Origin: Pseudonocardia sp. MH-G8
Lineage (GTDB): Bacteria; Actinomycetota; Actinomycetes; Mycobacteriales; Pseudonocardiaceae
Reading direction: 5' to 3'
Assembly (NCBI RefSeq): GCF_002262885.1
Contig: NZ_NKYF01000011.1
Coordinates: 176,130-240,129 of the forward strand
Length of the DNA stretch: 64,000 nt
Of this stretch, positions 59,937 through 64,000 are shown piece by piece; position 1 is the stretch's first letter, and the number at the start of each line of letters is the position of its first letter. Under the pieces are notes generated by a model. That model was not told where the DNA came from, did not search any database, and saw nothing but the letters and a program-made list of their open reading frames with translations. The position numbers and the translations under genes are program-made.

Positions 59937-61406
59937 ATGACGCAGAGCGAACGAGAGTTAGGGCCACCACGAACGACCAAGGGGACACCCTCGTACCGGA
60001 CGCTGTGGTTCGTCCTGTTCGGAGGATGGCTGTTCGCCTACGCCGACCGGGCGATCACCGGCCCGGTCGTGACGTGGATGATCGAGAACGACATCGACTT
60101 CATGCACGCCGCGCAGAACCCCCACGCGCTGGGCGGGCTCATCGGAAGCCTGTTCTTCGCCGGGTACATGTTGACCCAGTTGCCCAGTGGCTACCTCGGC
60201 GACCGGTTCGGCCACGCCACCATCCTGTCGGTCTGCTTCGTCTGGGCGGGTGTGGCCACCGTCGTCAGCGGTCTGACCAGCGGACTGATCACGTTCGTGG
60301 CCCTGCGCGTGATCACCGGGCTCGGCGAGGGGGCGTTCTACTCCAACGACCGCGCCCTGATCGTCAGCCACACCCCGGAGCGCTCGCGCAGCCTGGGGCT
60401 GGGCGTGGCGATCACCGGGCTGGCGTTCGGTCTGACGGTGGCGAACATCTTCGCGCCACCGCTGCTCGACCTGGGCGTCGACGTGCTCGGGAAGGTGCAC
60501 GCCTGGCGGATGCCGTTCCTGGTGTTCGGCGGCGGGACGCTGGCGTTCGCCGCGCTGATGTGGTGGTTCATGCGCCGGCTGGCCGGTCCGCTGCGCCCCG
60601 GGCCCCCGCTCCGGAAGCTGATGGCCATCTCGGCCGTGTTCTGCGTGCTGATCATGACGTTGTTCTGGCTCTCCGACGGGCTCGGGCTCCCGGAGTGGGC
60701 CTCGGCCACGCTGCAGATCGTGCTCGCCGGGGTGATCGTCGTCGTGATGCAGCGGCGTGGCTCGAACCGCATGTCGATCTCGCTCAAGGACCGCGACACC
60801 ACGCTGATCTACGTCGCGGCGATCGCGATCCTGTGGAGCATCTGGCTGTTCGGGTACTGGTCGGTGGCGATCGTGTCCTCGGCCGCGGACTCGTCGCTGA
60901 CCACCGCCGGTCTGATCGCCGCGTTCAACGCAGGCGCCGGGATCATCGGCTTCCCGGTGGGCGGGTGGCTCTCGGACAAGGCGGCCCGCCACCGGATGGG
61001 CCGGCGCAACTACCTGATCGTCGCCACCGTCGTCCAGGGCGTGCTGGTGTTGCTGTTCGGCGTCTACCTGCAGTTCACGGCGATGCCGTCGCTGTGGGTC
61101 ATGGGGATCCTGATGTTCGCGACCGGGTTGTTCCTGAACGCGGTGCAGCCGATGTCGCAGGCCCTCACCGCCGACCTCGTCCCGGCCGACGGGCGCGGGG
61201 CCGCGTTCGGCATGTGGAACCTGATCGCGGAGATCGGCGCGCTCGCCAGCCCGGTGTTCAGCGGGGTGGTCCGGGACGCGACCGGCAGCTGGTCCGCGGC
61301 GATCTACCTGGACGCCGGGCTGGTCCTCGCGAGCGCGCTGCTCTACCTCGGGGTCCGGCGCTCCGGCCCGCTGCCCGGCGGCGGCGCATCGGTGGCGGTC
61401 CGATGA
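59937..61406 (+). CDS. MFS transporter, anion:cation symporter-like
   Basis: A 489-residue carrier with twelve helices. LPSGYLGDRFGHATILSVCF and LGEGAFYSNDRALI fit the anion:cation symporter family, which includes importers of aromatic and pyridine acids (NicT in Pseudomonas is an MFS carrier). GACGAGG lies five bases before the ATG. It overlaps nicF by four bases (ATGA), so it is the first gene of the catabolic operon and probably imports the ring substrate. Confidence 0.9.
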   Translation: MTQSERELGPPRTTKGTPSYRTLWFVLFGGWLFAYADRAITGPVVTWMIENDIDFMHAAQNPHALGGLIGSLFFAGYMLTQLPSGYLGDRFGHATILSVCFVWAGVATVVSGLTSGLITFVALRVITGLGEGAFYSNDRALIVSHTPERSRSLGLGVAITGLAFGLTVANIFAPPLLDLGVDVLGKVHAWRMPFLVFGGGTLAFAALMWWFMRRLAGPLRPGPPLRKLMAISAVFCVLIMTLFWLSDGLGLPEWASATLQIVLAGVIVVVMQRRGSNRMSISLKDRDTTLIYVAAIAILWSIWLFGYWSVAIVSSAADSSLTTAGLIAAFNAGAGIIGFPVGGWLSDKAARHRMGRRNYLIVATVVQGVLVLLFGVYLQFTAMPSLWVMGILMFATGLFLNAVQPMSQALTADLVPADGRGAAFGMWNLIAEIGALASPVFSGVVRDATGSWSAAIYLDAGLVLASALLYLGVRRSGPLPGGGASVAVR

Positions 61407-62095
61407 CCGCCGCCCCCGGTGCGGACACCGCGCGGACCTACGACCGCGCCGGCTTCGGACGGCCGGTGCGCCGCGGCCGGCACCCGGCGCTGCTGGTCGT
61501 CGACTTCACCTACGGCTTCACCGACCCCGACGAACCGACCGGGTGTGACATGTCCGGCCCGTTGCGGGCGACCCGTCGGCTGCTCGACGCGGCCCGCGCG
61601 GCGCAGCTGCCGATCGCCTTCACCACGATCGCCTACGAGCCGGGGCAGATCCGCACCCCGGCCTGGCTGGACAAGGCCACGGGGATGGCGGCCCTGACCC
61701 TCGGCAGCCGCCTGGTCGAGGTGGACGAGCGCCTCGCTCGACTCCCGGGCGAGCCCGTCTTCGTCAAGCACGGGCCCTCGGCGTTCTTCGGGACCGGACT
61801 GGCCGGCCACCTCGTCTCCGCCGGCGTCGACACCGTGGTGGTGACCGGGGCGACGACCAGCGGGTGCGTGCGGGCCAGCGTGGTCGACGCCGTCCAGTCC
61901 GGCTTCCCGGTTCTGGTACCCGGCGCCGCGGTCGCCGACCGGGCCCGAGGCCCGCACGACGCCAACCTGTTCGACATCCAGGAGAAGTACGGCGACGTCG
62001 TCGAGCTCGACGACGCGCTGGCCTACCTCGCGGCGACCGGCGGCGGGGCAGGCCACGAGCGACGCGCCGCAACACGACCGGAAGGGGGCGGCTGA
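61403..62095 (+). CDS. nicF: Maleamate amidohydrolase-like isochorismatase family enzyme
   Basis: A 230-residue amidase with the catalytic triad of the family: Asp34 in LLVVDFTYGF, Lys122 in VFVKHGPSAFFG and Cys155 in GATTSGCVRAS. It should hydrolyse maleamate to maleate and ammonia, the last step of the 2,5-dihydroxypyridine pathway. The assignment rests on the triad and on the neighbours, clear homologues of NicD and NicX. It starts inside the MFS stop codon and is followed by nicD after two bases. Confidence 0.88.
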   Translation: MTAAPGADTARTYDRAGFGRPVRRGRHPALLVVDFTYGFTDPDEPTGCDMSGPLRATRRLLDAARAAQLPIAFTTIAYEPGQIRTPAWLDKATGMAALTLGSRLVEVDERLARLPGEPVFVKHGPSAFFGTGLAGHLVSAGVDTVVVTGATTSGCVRASVVDAVQSGFPVLVPGAAVADRARGPHDANLFDIQEKYGDVVELDDALAYLAATGGGAGHERRAATRPEGGG

Positions 62096-62097
62096 GG

Positions 62098-62928
62098 ATG
62101 CCGACCGTCGAGATCCGAGGGGAACGCCACGAGGTCCGCGCGAACGGGCTCCGGCACAGCATCCTGACCTACGGCGAGCCCGGGGCGCGTGATCTGTTGC
62201 TGCTGCCGGGGATCACCAGCCCGGCCGTCACCGCCGACTTCCTCGCGGTCCGGTTCGCGGAGCTGGGACACCGGGTGACCGTGCCCGACATCCGCGGACG
62301 CGGCGAGAGCGACCGCGCACCCGCGGGCGCGTACCGGATGCAGGACTACGCCGCCGACGTCGCCGGCCTGGTCGAGGCCCGCGACCTGCGCGACCCCGTG
62401 ATCGTCGGGCACTCCATGGGCGCGCGGATCGCCGCCGCCTACGCGGTGCGCCACACCCCCGATCGGCACGGCCTCCTCGTCCTGGTGGACCCGCCGGTGT
62501 CCGGTCCCGGCCGCGCCCCCTACCCCACGCCGCGCGAGGCGTTCCTGCAGCAACTGCACGAGGCGCAGCGGGGCACCACCGCCGAGGAGGTGCGCCGCTT
62601 CTACCCGCTGTGGCCGGAGCGGGAGCTGCAGCTGCGGGCCCAGGTCCTGGCCTCCTGCGACGAGACCGCAGTGTGCGAGACCCACACCGGCTTCGAGACC
62701 GAGGACTTCCTCGACCACTGGAGGGCGCTGACCCCACCCGCGGTGCTGGTCCGCGGCGCCGACAGCCCGGTCGTCCCCGCCGCGGCCGCCGACGAGCTGC
62801 GACGCACCCGCCCCGACATCGAGATCCACGACGTCCCGGGCGCCGGCCACATGGTGCCGTGGGACAACCTGGCCGGCTTCCTCGACACCGTCCGCCCACT
62901 CCTGCTCTCCCCCACCCCGGCTACCTGA
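62098..62928 (+). CDS. nicD: N-formylmaleamate deformylase (NicD-like alpha/beta hydrolase)
   Basis: A 276-residue alpha/beta hydrolase with nucleophile Ser106 in GHSMGAR, His251 in GAGHMVPWD and a probable acid residue in between. LLPGITSPAVTADFLA and LVDPPVSGPGRAPYP match what I recall of Pseudomonas NicD almost word for word. NicD removes formate from N-formylmaleamate to give maleamate. It stands between nicF and nicX in one operon, with GAAGGGGGCG before its ATG. Confidence 0.93.
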   Translation: MPTVEIRGERHEVRANGLRHSILTYGEPGARDLLLLPGITSPAVTADFLAVRFAELGHRVTVPDIRGRGESDRAPAGAYRMQDYAADVAGLVEARDLRDPVIVGHSMGARIAAAYAVRHTPDRHGLLVLVDPPVSGPGRAPYPTPREAFLQQLHEAQRGTTAEEVRRFYPLWPERELQLRAQVLASCDETAVCETHTGFETEDFLDHWRALTPPAVLVRGADSPVVPAAAADELRRTRPDIEIHDVPGAGHMVPWDNLAGFLDTVRPLLLSPTPAT

Positions 62929-62940
62929 TCGGAGACCTGA

Positions 62941-63986
62941 TGGACCAGAACCTGTTCAACGAGATCTGCCTGCAGCAGCTGACACTGTCCGGTGTGCACG
63001 AAGGCGAGACCGTGGCCGTGCTCACCAGCGGCGACGAACGCGCCGAGTACGCCGACGCCTTCCTCTGGGCCGTGCAGAAGCTGGGCGCCCAGGGCTTCCA
63101 CCTGCGCCTACCCGCACCCGCCTCCGCGTCCGGCGCCTGGGCCGTCGGCGACTCCGGGTTGAAGGAGAACCGGCTGGCGGTCGAGGCGCTCAAGTCCGTG
63201 GACATGGTCGTGGACTGCACGTTCCTGCTGTTCAGCCCCGAGCAGTTCGAGATCCAGGCCGCCGGCACCCGCATCCTCACCGCCGTCGAACCCGCCCCAC
63301 TACTGGCCCGCCTCATGCCCACCCCCGAGCTGCGCGAACGCGTCGAAACCGGCGCCGAACTCCTGGCCAAAGCCCAGACCATGCGCATCACCAGCCCACA
63401 CGGCACCGACGTCACCTACCGCCTCGGCGTCTACCCCACCGTCTCCGAATACGGCTACACCGACCAACCCGGACGCTGGGACCACTGGCCCGCAGCCTTC
63501 GTGTTCACCGGCGGCGCCGACGACGGCGTCGACGGCAAAATCGTCCTCGCCCCCGGCGACGTACTCCTGCCCTTCAACACCTACGTGCAAACCCCCGTCG
63601 AGATCACCATCGAAGCCGGGTTCATCCGCGACATCCGCGGCGGCACCGGCTCCTCCGGGCTCGACGCCGACCTGCTCTCCTCCTACATCCACTCCTTCGA
63701 CGACCCCCGCGGCTACGGCATGAGCCACGTCGGCTGGGGCCTCGACGAACGCGCCCACTGGCACGGACTCACCCAGTTCGGCGGCGGCATGGGCATGGAA
63801 CTACGCAGCTTCTACGGCAACGTCATGTTCTCCATCGGCCCCAACAACGAACTCGGCGGACCCAACGACACCCCCTGCCACTTCGACATCCCGATGCGCG
63901 GCAACTCCCTCCACCTCGACGACGAACTCATCGTCGACAACGGCGAACTCACCGTCCCCGAGATGCGCCCGGCCGGGAAGCGCTGA
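62941..63986 (+). CDS. nicX: 2,5-dihydroxypyridine 5,6-dioxygenase (NicX)
   Basis: A 348-residue Fe(II) dioxygenase that opens 2,5-dihydroxypyridine to N-formylmaleamate. The iron ligands known for NicX align to His263 (MSHVGWGL), His314 and Asp316 (TPCHFDIP); EYGYTDQPGRWDHWP and FYGNVMFSIGPNNELGG are further family blocks. The codon choice changes inside the gene: up to residue 110 Glu is mostly GAG (7 of 9), and after that GAA (11 of 14). An ATG right after the stop (63988) may start another gene beyond the window. Confidence 0.95.
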
Positions 63987-64000
63987 GATGACCACCCACC

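Overview
The window is very GC-rich actinobacterial DNA with GTG starts, stop/start overlaps (ATGA or GTGA) inside operons and strong purine-rich ribosome binding sites. A DUF222/HNH gene of the 13E12 type under an actinobacterial SOS box, iron boxes of the IdeR/DtxR type, a mycothiol-type maleylpyruvate isomerase homologue and the codon bias together suggest an environmental actinomycete, probably Pseudonocardiaceae (Pseudonocardia-like). The genus is inference. I see no rRNA, tRNA, CRISPR array, prophage or insertion sequence with a transposase.

Layout. 1-2317: end of a MacB-type ABC exporter and a bile-acid/sodium symporter family protein. 2421-8569: hexuronate operon (IclR-type operator, TRAP transporter dctPQM, kduI, IclR regulator, kduD), then a YCII protein and a Nudix hydrolase, closed by a hairpin. 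8627-16559: Nramp-like carrier and GntR regulator facing a CoA-transferase/tctCBA operon, then an arylamine N-acetyltransferase. 16560-18902: a 25-bp perfect hairpin and a large proline-rich membrane protein. 18948-27994: a tightly overlapping minus-strand operon (LLM flavin/F420 oxidoreductase, odd M20-fold protein, MFS carrier, three-subunit molybdenum hydroxylase, asparaginase-like hydrolase) facing a GntR regulator; it looks like a catabolic operon for a nitrogen heterocycle or amide. 28025-31224: penicillin-acylase-type Ntn hydrolase and a nucleotidyltransferase.

31249-34712: TetR regulator facing acyl-CoA dehydrogenase, a BadH-like SDR and a crotonase-fold protein, probably ring or branched acyl-CoA oxidation. 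34929-40680: tandem DUF1540 protein, a degenerate ABC-ATPase-like protein behind a putative iron box, a Baeyer-Villiger monooxygenase, a phosphotransferase-fold protein, an iron-box-controlled siderophore-binding lipoprotein and a secreted protein. 40808-43736: DUF2568 protein, MerR/SDR pair, VapBC-type toxin-antitoxin pair with a perfect operator, and a nucleotidyltransferase. 43744-48979: self-sufficient P450 (CYP102/BM3 type), a DinB-fold gene flanked by a partial duplication of the adjoining AraC gene start. 49104-51683: SOS-boxed HNH gene and a 1.3-kb gene-free stretch built of large inverted repeats. 51684-57507: CocE-type hydrolase, GNAT, small membrane protein, aldo/keto reductase, ArsR-SRPBCC fusion and a DinB-fold protein.

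57750-63986: a pyridine-ring catabolic locus. GntR regulator and PobA-type flavin hydroxylase on the minus strand face an MFS carrier and clear homologues of NicF (maleamate amidase), NicD (N-formylmaleamate deformylase) and NicX (2,5-dihydroxypyridine dioxygenase), the lower pathway from 2,5-dihydroxypyridine to maleate. The two nitrogen-ring loci (18948-27994 and 57750-63986) are the most promising places for undescribed biochemistry.
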